DNA of 60,475 nt from an uncultured Verrucomicrobiota bacterium (GTDB lineage: Bacteria > Verrucomicrobiota > Verrucomicrobiia > Opitutales > Intestinicryptomonadaceae). The notes beneath the pieces were generated by a model. The model had not been told where the DNA came from. It saw only the letters and a program-made list of their open reading frames with translations, and did no database searches. Shown here one piece after another: positions 16,844 to 25,264 of the stretch; positions within the stretch are counted from its first letter, which is position 1; every line of letters starts with the position of its first letter. The stretch is taken from assembly GCA_949293415.1 (NCBI GenBank), contig CASFDK010000009.1, positions 1 through 60,475 on the forward strand, read 5' to 3'. The translations under genes and the position numbers were made by a program.

Positions 16844-16935
16844 GCAAGCGATTGGGCGTTTGAAAAACGCCCAATGCGGATGATACAGAAAAGGCGCGGT
16901 TATAGCCGCGCCGCTTAAACACAGATATAAAAAAC
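16844..16935 (+). repeat. palindromic dispersed repeat, copy 6
   Basis: GGGCGTT/AACGCCC hairpin, GGCGCGG-TTATAG-CCGCGCC near-palindrome and a duplicated CACAGATATAAAAAA tail. It lies between the PEP-CTERM gene and the convergent addA. Confidence 0.85.
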
Positions 16936-16950
16936 ACAGATGTAAAAATT

Positions 16951-19900
16951 CTACGAATAGTTGCAGATGAGGGTAGTTATTTTTTCTTTCGGCAGGTTGT
17001 AGAGTTTTGACACGGCTTCGCGGTAGAGTTCGAGCTGGCGCGTTTGCGCGTCGTTGTTTAGCATTGCCGATTTGTAGTCTATTATTGTAGCGGATTCCGT
17101 TGCGCCGTCCGGCGATTTGTTCAGCATCAGTCTGTCTATGATTCCGCGCACGATTTTTCCGCCCACGAGCGCGTCGAACGGATATTCCGTGAAAACTTCC
17201 GTGTCGTCTTGCGGCGCGAAGTAGGGCGCGTAGGCGGGATTTCCCAAAACGTTTGCAACTTTTTCGATAGCCTTTTCGCGGATGTCGGCTGGGATGTCGG
17301 CTGCCTGCGCGGCGCGGCTTGCGCATTCTTCGGGTGCGCCGTTTGCGAATTTTATCCGCTCGAAAATTGCGTGAACCGCGCTGCCGAATTTTTGAGCCTC
17401 GGCGGATTGTGCAGTGTATGTGCCCGACGTTTTCGAGGGTGCGATGGTCTGCGCGGTATCGCGACCGAGATTCGGATTTGCGATTTTTTCGAGCGGCTTA
17501 ATCGGGTTTGCTGCGGCATTTTTTTTGATTTTCCCGAACCACAGTTCGTCGCCGTGCGAGATTTTTCCAAGCTCGAGCGCATCGGCATAGAGTGCTTTTT
17601 TCGTTTTTTCGTCGGAGTCGGCGCGCAGTTCGGGGATGAACGAATTTAGAACCAGATTCTTTACCGAAAATTTTTCGTCTTTCGATTCGTACTTGAATTC
17701 GGGCAGAATTACATAGAGGGCGCGTTCTGCGCGCGTGAGCGCAACGTAGAGTTTGCAGATGCTTTCGAACGCCGCGTTTTCTGCGTCGATTTCGAGGCTC
17801 TTCGAGAGCACGGGCGAGAGCGCGCAGACCGCTTTCGGAGGGAAATAGGTTATGGTCAGCTGCCGTTGTGCGTGTGTGCCAGCGACGTTTTCGGTGAGAT
17901 ATTTCAAGCCGCGGTCTCCGCGCTTTGCGATTTTGTGCAGGTCGGGCAGAATAACCGTTCCGAAGCCCAAGCCTTTCGACTTGTGGATTGTCATTACCTG
18001 TACGGAATTTTCGGCGGTCGATACGCGGTATTTTTTCCCGTCCGCGAAAAGCGCGAAGTTGTCGATTCCCGAAAGCTCCGATTCGTCGAATTCGCGGCAG
18101 GTTTCGAGCAGGCGCGAAATGTTTTCGTCCGCCGTTTCTGGAAGCTTTATGTTGTCCGAAATGTATTGTGCGAATTTTTCCGCGAGGGTAGAAATTTGCC
18201 GCGAAGCCGCCGCGTTGAGCGCGTCCGCCGCAAACTCGGGCGTATCGGCGAAGCCGCGCAGGGGCGTCATCGCAAGGTATTGCGCCGCCGCCGTGTCCGC
18301 TGGGTGGGCGGCGAGTTTCAACGCCTGAATGAACGCGGGGGCAACCATATTGTCGCGCATTGCCGATTTTTCGAGCTCGCCCGCAACCTCTATGTCAAGC
18401 CCGCTTTCGGCTATGCGCGAGCGCAGCGCGTCGACGATGGCGGCGACCGTCGCGTTGTCGTTTACGAGCACGGCGCAGGTCTTGCCCGTGTCTGCGGGGT
18501 TTGTCTTTTTTACGATTTCAAAAATTTCGCCGCAGAGGTTTTCGAATTCGTCGGAGTCTTCCTCGTCGGATTTTTTGACTAGCCGCAGCTGCGCGAGCGA
18601 CGGCTGCGCCTTTTTCGCGCCGACCGCTTCCGCCGAAATATGGCGGCGGAAAATAGAGCAAAATTCGCGCGCGGCTTCGGGCATAAAAGCCGAGCCGAGG
18701 TCTCGCTCGGACTCGAAAAACGCGTTCACTGCGTCGATTACGTATTTGCCCGACCGCCACGAAGTGGTCAGCGGCTCGCCGTCGAATACGTTTTCGGTTT
18801 CGGCATTGTAGCCGTTTTTCACCTCGTCGAAAAGCCGCCTGTCGCCGCCGCGCCACGAGTAGAGCGACTGCTTTACGTCGCCGACGTAGTAGAAGGTTTT
18901 TTTGCCGCCGCCGTCGTAGACAACGTTGTCGATTATGTTTTTGAAGAACTCCCACTGGTCTTTGGAAGTGTCCTGAAATTCGTCGAAGAGCCAGTGGTTG
19001 AATTTTGCGTCGAGCCTGTATTCCACAAGCCCGCCGACGGGGCACGCGCCCGAATTGAGCATTGCGGGGATGTCTGAAAACGTAAGCATTCCGCGTTTGC
19101 GCACGGTTTGCCCGTAGCGGCTTTCGTAGGTTTGCGCGATTGTCCCCGCCGCGGTTGCCGCGTCGCACGCGCGTTTGACGTGCGCCGAAAGCAGTCGGCG
19201 GAACAGCGATTTCACGACGGCTGCAGCCTCAGCCGAAACGTCCACGAGCTCCCTTCTGTATTTGATTTGGCATGGCGCGTCGAGCGAGCCGTTCGCGAAG
19301 AGTTCGGCGAATCGTTCGACGGCCGCCGAGCTTTTGCCGACGGTATTGTTGTCGGAATTTTCGAAGAACGAAACTAGCGGCGCAAAATATTTTGTCTGTC
19401 CGTCGGTTTCGAAAATCCGCTTGAGGGCTTCGAGTTCGGAGGCGTAGTCGGCGGCGTTCCACTCGAGAATTTCGTCGGGCGCGAGGATTTTCGAGACGTC
19501 TCCCCAGAGGGCGACATTCGGCGTTTGCGCGAATTTTGCGCGGCTTTCGGCGAGGTTGTTGTCGAGGGCGGTTCGCAGCGATTTTTCGTCCGCGCCGAAC
19601 GACGCGCGCTTGACCGTTTCGGCGAAGACCGCAAAGGTTTTGGCGTCGACGGTATTGTCGCGCAGGATTTCGTCTGCGACTTTCGACTCCTCCGCTTTCT
19701 GTGCGAACGCGTCGAGGATTTTTATTTCGGAAAAAATCGCCAGTTCGTTCGAAAATATTTTCAGCACCGACGAGAAGAACGAGTCTATCGTGCCGAGCCT
19801 GAGCTTGTCGAGGTTGCGCACGCACTGGCGCAGCAGGCGCATTGCGTCTTCGCGCGTTATGTAGCCGCCGCCCGATTTCCCGCCCGCAGAAAGCCTTTCG

Positions 19901-20160
19901 ATTTCGTCGGAGAGCGCGGCTGCGGCGCGGTCGTCCTGCGCGGCTTCGGCAAGGCGCGTTAGAATTTTGCCCAGAAATTCGCCCGCCGATTTGCGCGTAA
20001 AGGTCAGTGCCGCTATTTTCGCGGGGTCGGGCAGATTCGTTTCGGGGTCGGTCTCGCGGAGGGCGAGGGCTATGAAGCGGCTTGTCAGTGCGTAGGTTTT
20101 GCCCGAGCCCGCCGATGCGGAGACGCGTTCGTTCTTGAAAATTTCGGGAAGGTCTTTCAT
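16951..20160 (-). CDS. addA: AddA/RecB-like UvrD helicase-nuclease
   Basis: This 1069-residue superfamily 1A helicase with a C-terminal nuclease processes double-strand breaks for RecA loading. Motif I is SASAGSGKT (about 18), with LFDEFQDTS (II, about 390), VGDVKQSLYSWRGGD (III, about 430), VMTIHKSKGLGFG (V) and LYVALTRAER (VI, about 805). The PD-(D/E)XK nuclease shows GSAVHAIFE (about 925), GIIDRLM, IIDYKSAM (about 1030) and QLELYREAVSKLY. The ATG at 20160 overlaps the addB stop by 4 nt (ATGA), so the two are translated together. An upstream in-frame extension lies inside addB and is rejected. Confidence 0.87.
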   Translation of the reverse strand: MKDLPEIFKNERVSASAGSGKTYALTSRFIALALRETDPETNLPDPAKIAALTFTRKSAGEFLGKILTRLAEAAQDDRAAAALSDEIERLSAGGKSGGGYITREDAMRLLRQCVRNLDKLRLGTIDSFFSSVLKIFSNELAIFSEIKILDAFAQKAEESKVADEILRDNTVDAKTFAVFAETVKRASFGADEKSLRTALDNNLAESRAKFAQTPNVALWGDVSKILAPDEILEWNAADYASELEALKRIFETDGQTKYFAPLVSFFENSDNNTVGKSSAAVERFAELFANGSLDAPCQIKYRRELVDVSAEAAAVVKSLFRRLLSAHVKRACDAATAAGTIAQTYESRYGQTVRKRGMLTFSDIPAMLNSGACPVGGLVEYRLDAKFNHWLFDEFQDTSKDQWEFFKNIIDNVVYDGGGKKTFYYVGDVKQSLYSWRGGDRRLFDEVKNGYNAETENVFDGEPLTTSWRSGKYVIDAVNAFFESERDLGSAFMPEAAREFCSIFRRHISAEAVGAKKAQPSLAQLRLVKKSDEEDSDEFENLCGEIFEIVKKTNPADTGKTCAVLVNDNATVAAIVDALRSRIAESGLDIEVAGELEKSAMRDNMVAPAFIQALKLAAHPADTAAAQYLAMTPLRGFADTPEFAADALNAAASRQISTLAEKFAQYISDNIKLPETADENISRLLETCREFDESELSGIDNFALFADGKKYRVSTAENSVQVMTIHKSKGLGFGTVILPDLHKIAKRGDRGLKYLTENVAGTHAQRQLTITYFPPKAVCALSPVLSKSLEIDAENAAFESICKLYVALTRAERALYVILPEFKYESKDEKFSVKNLVLNSFIPELRADSDEKTKKALYADALELGKISHGDELWFGKIKKNAAANPIKPLEKIANPNLGRDTAQTIAPSKTSGTYTAQSAEAQKFGSAVHAIFERIKFANGAPEECASRAAQAADIPADIREKAIEKVANVLGNPAYAPYFAPQDDTEVFTEYPFDALVGGKIVRGIIDRLMLNKSPDGATESATIIDYKSAMLNNDAQTRQLELYREAVSKLYNLPKEKITTLICNYS

Positions 20161-22925
20161 CGGTCGAACTCCACGGTTTGTTTTAGGATCTCGAAGTCGG
20201 TTTTGAATACGTCGTCGAAGTTGTCGAAGCGCGGTTTTTCGAGCGGTTCGAAGCGCATATTCTCGATATTGCCGATTATTTCCGCAGCCTTTTCGAGCGC
20301 GGACTGTTCGTAGTTTTCGATGCCGTCCCAGATGTCGATTGCGGTCGATTCGGTGTCTTTGGGTGCGACGAAAAAGCCGCACGAGATTTTTTTGCCCGCG
20401 AACATTTTTTTCGCGATGGCAAAGTAGAGCGGCATTTGCAGGTTGTCCCACTCGATCGAGCCGTCGCGCCGTTCCCTGACGTGTTTTGCCTTGGTTATCG
20501 ATTTCGCGGTTTTGTCGTAGGTTTTGTAGTCGAGCACGAGCACCGAGCCGTCGTTTTCGTTTACGTCTATGCGGTCGAAAATTCCCGTGAACGGTTTGCC
20601 GCAGATTTCGGTTTCGAAGCGTTTTTCGGCGGCGGAAATTTTCCATCCGAGGGCGCGGTGTTGCGCCTGCACGCCCGCTACCGCCGCAATGCGGTTGCGC
20701 AGGTTTTCGAGCTGCAGCCGAACTTGTGCCCGGGGGCGTTTGCCGAAATCGTTGCGCGCGGTGAGTTCGAAGATGTCGAGCATTGCGGCGCGGACACGCT
20801 CGGGGGCGGACGAGTCGGCTTCGGGCGACTGCGCGAACCCGAAAAGCGTTTTGTGGAAGAGCGAGCCGAACGCGGCGGCGTCGAGTTCATCCGCCTGCGG
20901 ATCGAAGTCTTCCATTCCCAGAACGTATTGCAGGTAGAACTGCCACGGCGAGCCGAGGTATGTGTTAAGGCACGATGCCGAATATTTTCTTTCAAAGCGT
21001 CTGAGCGGCGCGCGCAGCTTCCACTCGGGCGTTTGTTTTGTCGGCGGCTTCGGGTTTTTCGGCGCGGAGAAAAGCAGCTTTACGCGCTTGGGCAGGTCTT
21101 GCGTCTGGAAAAGTATGCGCGACGGGCGGAGCGGTTCACCCGATGTGTCGGTGCGCGGAATGCAGACCGAAATTGCAGTCCCCGCGCCGCTTCTCGACTT
21201 CGCGAGAACCGCAAGCATATACGCGTCGCGGGCGCGGCGGACGGCTTGGGTGCGCATTCCGAGGGCGCGGCGGATTGAGTCGTTCAGAAAAATTCCGTCG
21301 GAGTTGGCGAGCGGAACGGTGCCGTCGTTCATATCGCAGAGCACGATGTGAGGGTTGTCGGACCAGAAAATTTCCATCCAGTCCTGCAGGGGCAGGTAGC
21401 CGCCGTCGAAGGCGGTTTTCGGCGATACGGCGTTGAGCTGGCGGGCGGCGAGCGTCAGAATTTCGGCGCGCGAAAATTGCGTTTTTGCGAAATGTTCGGC
21501 GGCGGCGATTTCGGAGAAGGCCTCTTTCAGTACGTCGGCGGCGAAAACTTGGCGCGCGTCGGACTCGTCGGGCGGGAAATTTGCGAGCGCGTTTTCAATG
21601 CCCGAAACAGCCGACTGCCCGCGCGGTGCGGGCGCGGAGATTTCGTCGATAAAATCGAAAACGTCGCGCATGTATTTTGCTGCGGCAAAGCGCGGCTTGC
21701 GGGGGTCGGGCGAATCGGAATAGATGCGGGCAAGCAGGGCGTCGCGCGCCTGCACGGTGTCGGCGCAGACGCTTTCGGAGAAAATGAAATCGAGGTCGGA
21801 AAGGATTTGCGTGCGGCTTTTGCCGAATTTTTTTTCGACCGCCGACAGTACGAGCGGGTTTTGCGCGAGCTTGCGGAAGTTCGCAAAAGTGCCGTCTTCA
21901 AGGTAGTCGGCGAAGCTTTGCAGAAGCCCGCCGACGGCGCATTTTGCCGCGCTTTCGCCGTCGAGCGACACCGCGTTTACGCCGACCTTTGCCAGCGCGT
22001 CTTTGAACACTTCCACCGAGTTTTTCTGCTCGCAGGCGATTGAAAGAATGTTGTAGACGTTTGACGCGCCGTAGCTTTCCGCCAGTTGCGCGACTGCGGC
22101 GGCTTCGGCGGGAATGTCGGGGTAGATGCGTATTTGCGCATCGGAAATCAGGGTGTCGGCTTCGGCGAAAGGTTCGGGCAGGGGCGTGCCGAATTTGTCG
22201 AACATATCGGCATTGCCGCATTCGAAGACTGCCGAAATTACGCGTTTGCCCCGCGCTTCGAACGCGGTTTCGAGCTTCTTCAGAATGGTGGATACGTCGG
22301 GGTTGCCGAGGCTTACAAGAGTGTCGTACGCGCCGCTTGCGGCGGCTTCAAGCGCGTTTGAAAGCGACTGCGCGGGATGGATTTTGCCGAGCTCGGCAAG
22401 GCGTCCGGAAAAGATTTCCTCAAGTTCGGCGAGGTCGCGCCAGCGGAGCGCGTCGGGAGTGTCGGCGAGCTTTTCGGCTGCCTGCGAAATCGTCATCAGA
22501 TTTTCGGCGAGCGTTTGTTGCAGCGACGCTATTTGACCGACTACATTCAGCAAATCGGCGCGCTGCGGGGGGTCTGCGGGGAAAAGGGCGGTGTATTGGG
22601 CGGTGTTTTCTCGCCGCAGGATGTCGAGCCAAAGGGCTGCGGATTCGGCGGATGTGGGGGTTGCGGTGCGGTCTTGGCTTTTTGCAAGCTCGTCTTCGAG
22701 CGTCGAAATTGTCAGGTTCGCGATTGCGTTCACGCCGCGCGCCGAACATTCGCCGAGTATTGCAGCCCGCAGTTTTTTCGCGGCGGCGCGGGTTGGAACG
22801 AGCACGAGTATGGACTCGAAACTTGCGGGGCGGCGGTCGAGACGGTCGGCGAAGAAGCGGCAGAACCACTTTGCGCCGCAGCGCGGCAGTGGTTCTGTGG
22901 GGGGTATGAACAGTCTTTCAATCAC
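20157..22925 (-). CDS. addB: AddB-like nuclease subunit (PD-(D/E)XK)
   Basis: This roughly 922-residue partner of AddA has a degenerate SF1 helicase fold and a C-terminal RecB-type nuclease: FGSLFHKTLFGF, TGIFDRIDV, VLDYKTYDK and MPLYFAIAKKMF. The N-terminal segment ILVLVPTRAAAKKL replaces a normal P-loop, so ATP binding by this subunit is doubtful. The GTG at 22925 (reading VIERLFIPP) is chosen as start because the longer TTG reading at 22961 would fall inside a copy of the porin terminator repeat; no clear ribosome site distinguishes them. The AddAB unit is the recombination pathway of this organism as far as visible. Confidence 0.8.
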   Translation of the reverse strand: MIERLFIPPTEPLPRCGAKWFCRFFADRLDRRPASFESILVLVPTRAAAKKLRAAILGECSARGVNAIANLTISTLEDELAKSQDRTATPTSAESAALWLDILRRENTAQYTALFPADPPQRADLLNVVGQIASLQQTLAENLMTISQAAEKLADTPDALRWRDLAELEEIFSGRLAELGKIHPAQSLSNALEAAASGAYDTLVSLGNPDVSTILKKLETAFEARGKRVISAVFECGNADMFDKFGTPLPEPFAEADTLISDAQIRIYPDIPAEAAAVAQLAESYGASNVYNILSIACEQKNSVEVFKDALAKVGVNAVSLDGESAAKCAVGGLLQSFADYLEDGTFANFRKLAQNPLVLSAVEKKFGKSRTQILSDLDFIFSESVCADTVQARDALLARIYSDSPDPRKPRFAAAKYMRDVFDFIDEISAPAPRGQSAVSGIENALANFPPDESDARQVFAADVLKEAFSEIAAAEHFAKTQFSRAEILTLAARQLNAVSPKTAFDGGYLPLQDWMEIFWSDNPHIVLCDMNDGTVPLANSDGIFLNDSIRRALGMRTQAVRRARDAYMLAVLAKSRSGAGTAISVCIPRTDTSGEPLRPSRILFQTQDLPKRVKLLFSAPKNPKPPTKQTPEWKLRAPLRRFERKYSASCLNTYLGSPWQFYLQYVLGMEDFDPQADELDAAAFGSLFHKTLFGFAQSPEADSSAPERVRAAMLDIFELTARNDFGKRPRAQVRLQLENLRNRIAAVAGVQAQHRALGWKISAAEKRFETEICGKPFTGIFDRIDVNENDGSVLVLDYKTYDKTAKSITKAKHVRERRDGSIEWDNLQMPLYFAIAKKMFAGKKISCGFFVAPKDTESTAIDIWDGIENYEQSALEKAAEIIGNIENMRFEPLEKPRFDNFDDVFKTDFEILKQTVEFDR

Positions 22926-22935
22926 GCGAGTTATA

Positions 22936-23331
22936 ATACGGGGCACAAAAAAATCGGGCAAGGAATTTCTATGTTTACCAAAATTTCAATGCTCTTTCTT
23001 GGCACGTGAAATCGGGCTTGATAGGGCGATTGGCGTTTTTTGCGAAGCAAAATCGCAAATCTTATCCGTCAGGGCGTTTCGTTTTTTTGTGGCAATGACA
23101 CGTATGTCTAATACGCTTACATCGCCACAAAAAAACAAAGCCACCCTCTGAAGCCGCAGCCCAAATCCCAACACAAAGTGCGATTGGGAGGGGATTGCCG
23201 ACCTTCGCTTGTGAAGGCGGCAAAGGGGGCGACGGTTAAGCCCCCTTTCGGAGCGACGCGCCTAAACAGCGCGGCAAAGCCGCGCGTTGAGTTTTTAAAT
23301 ACGGGGCACAAAAAAATCGGGCAAGGAATTT
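22936..23331. repeat. dispersed-element insertion flanked by a 33-bp direct repeat
   Basis: The same 33 bp occur at 22936-22968 and 23299-23331; the right copy is part of the porin terminator. Between them are about 330 bp without a credible gene but with several palindromes: a 13-bp perfect inverted repeat (GTTTTTTTGTGGC 23081-23093 with its complement at 23124-23136), GCGCGGC/GCCGCGC near 23270-23286 and GGGGGC/GCCCCC near 23226-23244. This looks like a small non-coding mobile or recombinational insertion between porin and addB. Confidence 0.55.
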
Positions 23332-23344
23332 TGCCCGATTTTTT
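23311..23344 (-). terminator. strong bidirectional terminator of the porin gene
   Basis: A perfect 14-bp stem AAAAAATCGGGCAA / TTGCCCGATTTTTT with a GGAATT loop follows the porin stop on the minus strand. An identical stem-loop occurs at 24795-24828 and a half copy at about 22947-22968. Confidence 0.9.
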
Positions 23345-23365
23345 AGGAATTAAGCTTTCTTCGGA

Positions 23366-24619
23366 TTAGAAGATAACCTGAACCTGAGCGCGTACGCAGT
23401 TGCTGTACAGGCGGTCAACCGAGTCTGCAGCGACTCTCTGGTCATAGTAGCCGAACTCGTAGCCGAGCGAGGTCTTAACCGAAGCCATTGCGTACCAGTT
23501 TACGCCGATGTAGCCTGTCATAGCCTGATTGAGGTAGTTCTTGAAGAATTCCGTTTCGACGGGTGCGCCGTTAGCATAGATGTACGACCAACGTGCGACG
23601 GGTTCGATTGCGCCCCATTCGCCGATGTCCATCTTGTAGGCAACCGTTACGTTTGCGCCGAGCGGTGTGCGGCCGATACCGTCGCGTCCGGGGGTTACGT
23701 AGTCTTCGAACTGCTGGAGGAAGAATTCGCTGATGAGCGTCAAGCCCTTCCACGAAGCGGTTGCATAGGGGTTGATACCCCAGACGCTGCCCTTTTGCGT
23801 TACTAGCCTACCAGTCATGCCTTGGGGAGCATAGCCGAAGTTTACGCCGAAGTCGTACGCGAGCGATTCGCCGTTGATTTCGGCAACGTTCTTGTAGCCC
23901 ATAGCCGCATAGAAGCTCAATGCGCTGCTGTCTTGCGAGGTCGAGATGAATTCGGGCGTGGATTCGGTCAAGCCCGAAGTTACAGCCGCGCTGTAGTAGA
24001 GACCTTCAACTTGCGTGATGTTGCCGTCCCAGAAAACGCCGATTGTGCGACCGCCGAAGTTCTTTACAACTGCGTCGTCGTTGTAGGAGCCGTTCGTGAA
24101 GAACTGTGTTGCAACGGAGCGTTCGATTGCGAGCTGCCCGAAGTCGCACATATTCTGTTCGTAGCCCATATTCGCCTTGCGGAGACCGAGCTGAAGTGTG
24201 CCGTTGAGGTAGTCGAGGTCGACTTTCTTGGAAGCTACAACCTTGTCGAGGTAGTTGCGCGAAGCACCGTCCGAACCGAAGTCGGTAACAACCGTTGCGC
24301 TCCAGCCGCCGCCTACGTCGGCTTCAACGCCGAGCTTTACATAGCGGAGAGTGAAGCCGCTTGTCTGCTTGGATTCCGAAGTGGGAGCCTTTTGGGAGTC
24401 CTGACCCCAAGTGTACCAGCCCTGTGCGCCGCCGAAAATCTTAATCGATTTTGTGCTCTTTGTCGCGGGGGTAACAGTTACCGATTCCTTGGCGATCTGT
24501 GCGGCTTCCTGCTGTGTGAGCATACCCTTTTTTACGAGGGTTTCGAGAAGCGCCTTGTCCTGCGCGTTTGCGGCGATTGCCGCGCCCGCAACGAGTAAGC
24601 TTATGATGACTTTTTTCAT
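23366..24619 (-). CDS. outer-membrane porin, OprP/OprO-like
   Basis: This 417-residue protein starts with a signal peptide (MKKVIISLLVAGAAIAANA) followed by a short helical segment ETLVKKGMLTQQEAAQI (about 26-43) typical of this porin group, then a 16-strand-type beta-barrel sequence. The C-terminus ends RAQVQVIF, an aromatic residue as required for BamA recognition. The general resemblance is to phosphate-selective porins O and P, but selectivity cannot be read from sequence. A decayed tandem copy lies immediately upstream on the same strand (24851-25227). Confidence 0.85.
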   Translation of the reverse strand: MKKVIISLLVAGAAIAANAQDKALLETLVKKGMLTQQEAAQIAKESVTVTPATKSTKSIKIFGGAQGWYTWGQDSQKAPTSESKQTSGFTLRYVKLGVEADVGGGWSATVVTDFGSDGASRNYLDKVVASKKVDLDYLNGTLQLGLRKANMGYEQNMCDFGQLAIERSVATQFFTNGSYNDDAVVKNFGGRTIGVFWDGNITQVEGLYYSAAVTSGLTESTPEFISTSQDSSALSFYAAMGYKNVAEINGESLAYDFGVNFGYAPQGMTGRLVTQKGSVWGINPYATASWKGLTLISEFFLQQFEDYVTPGRDGIGRTPLGANVTVAYKMDIGEWGAIEPVARWSYIYANGAPVETEFFKNYLNQAMTGYIGVNWYAMASVKTSLGYEFGYYDQRVAADSVDRLYSNCVRAQVQVIF

Positions 24620-24794
24620 ATCTTATTTATGTAGTTTGTTTGGTTCTTGTAAATCGGGCTGTTGTTCCTGTCTGGCGATAAAAACAACAATTCGATTTTT
24701 AACAGTATTCTCGCCAAAATCTAAAAATAATCAAGTATAAAGTTTGGGGATTAACATTTTCGTTTTATCTGCGAAAATTATTTTTCGCGGCGCA

Positions 24795-24828
24795 AAAAAA
24801 TCGGGCAAGGAATTTTGCCCGATTTTTT
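24795..24828 (-). terminator. terminator of the porin pseudogene
   Basis: Same 14-bp stem and loop as 23311-23344, 22 bp past the stop codon of the decayed porin copy. Confidence 0.85.
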
Positions 24829-24850
24829 AAGAATTTAAGCTTTCTCCGAA

Positions 24851-25227
24851 TTAGAAGAGAACCTGAGCGCGTACGCAGTTGCTGTACAGGCGTTCGTCGG
24901 AGGGTGTGCCGTAGTCTACGACTTGGTCGAAGTAGCCGAATTCGTAGCCGAGCGATGTCTTGACCGAAGCCATTGCGTACCAGTTTACGCCGATGTAGCC
25001 TGTCATAGCCTGATCGCTGTAGCTCTCGAGGTAGTCGGATGCAATACCCGCGCCGTTGCCGTTGACCTACAACCTTGTCGAGGTAGTTACGCGAAGCAGC
25101 GTCCGAACCGAAGTCGGCTGCTGCGTTAGCATACCCTTTTTACGAGGGTTTCGAGAAGCGCCTTGTCTTGCGCGTTTGCGGAGATTGCCGCGCCTGCGAC
25201 GAACAGGCTTATGATTACATTTTTCAT
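24851..25227 (-). pseudogene. internally deleted porin copy
   Basis: Three blocks of the intact porin gene at 23366 are fused: the first 30-odd codons including the signal peptide (about 25125-25227), a short middle block around the NYLDKV segment (about 25066-25115) and the last 70 codons (24851-25065), with diverged third positions. About 880 bp are missing and the reading frame is not continuous across the joints. The ATG, stop and terminator positions mirror the intact gene, so this is a decayed tandem duplicate. Confidence 0.85.
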
Positions 25228-25264
25228 AGCCCGTTTGTATAGTTTGTTTGTGTTTGAGTCGAAA

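Noticed and set aside
23117..23311. 64-codon minus-strand ORF in the insertion block
   Set aside because: The frame crosses several palindromes and has no ribosome site; it is most likely a by-product of the repeat sequence.
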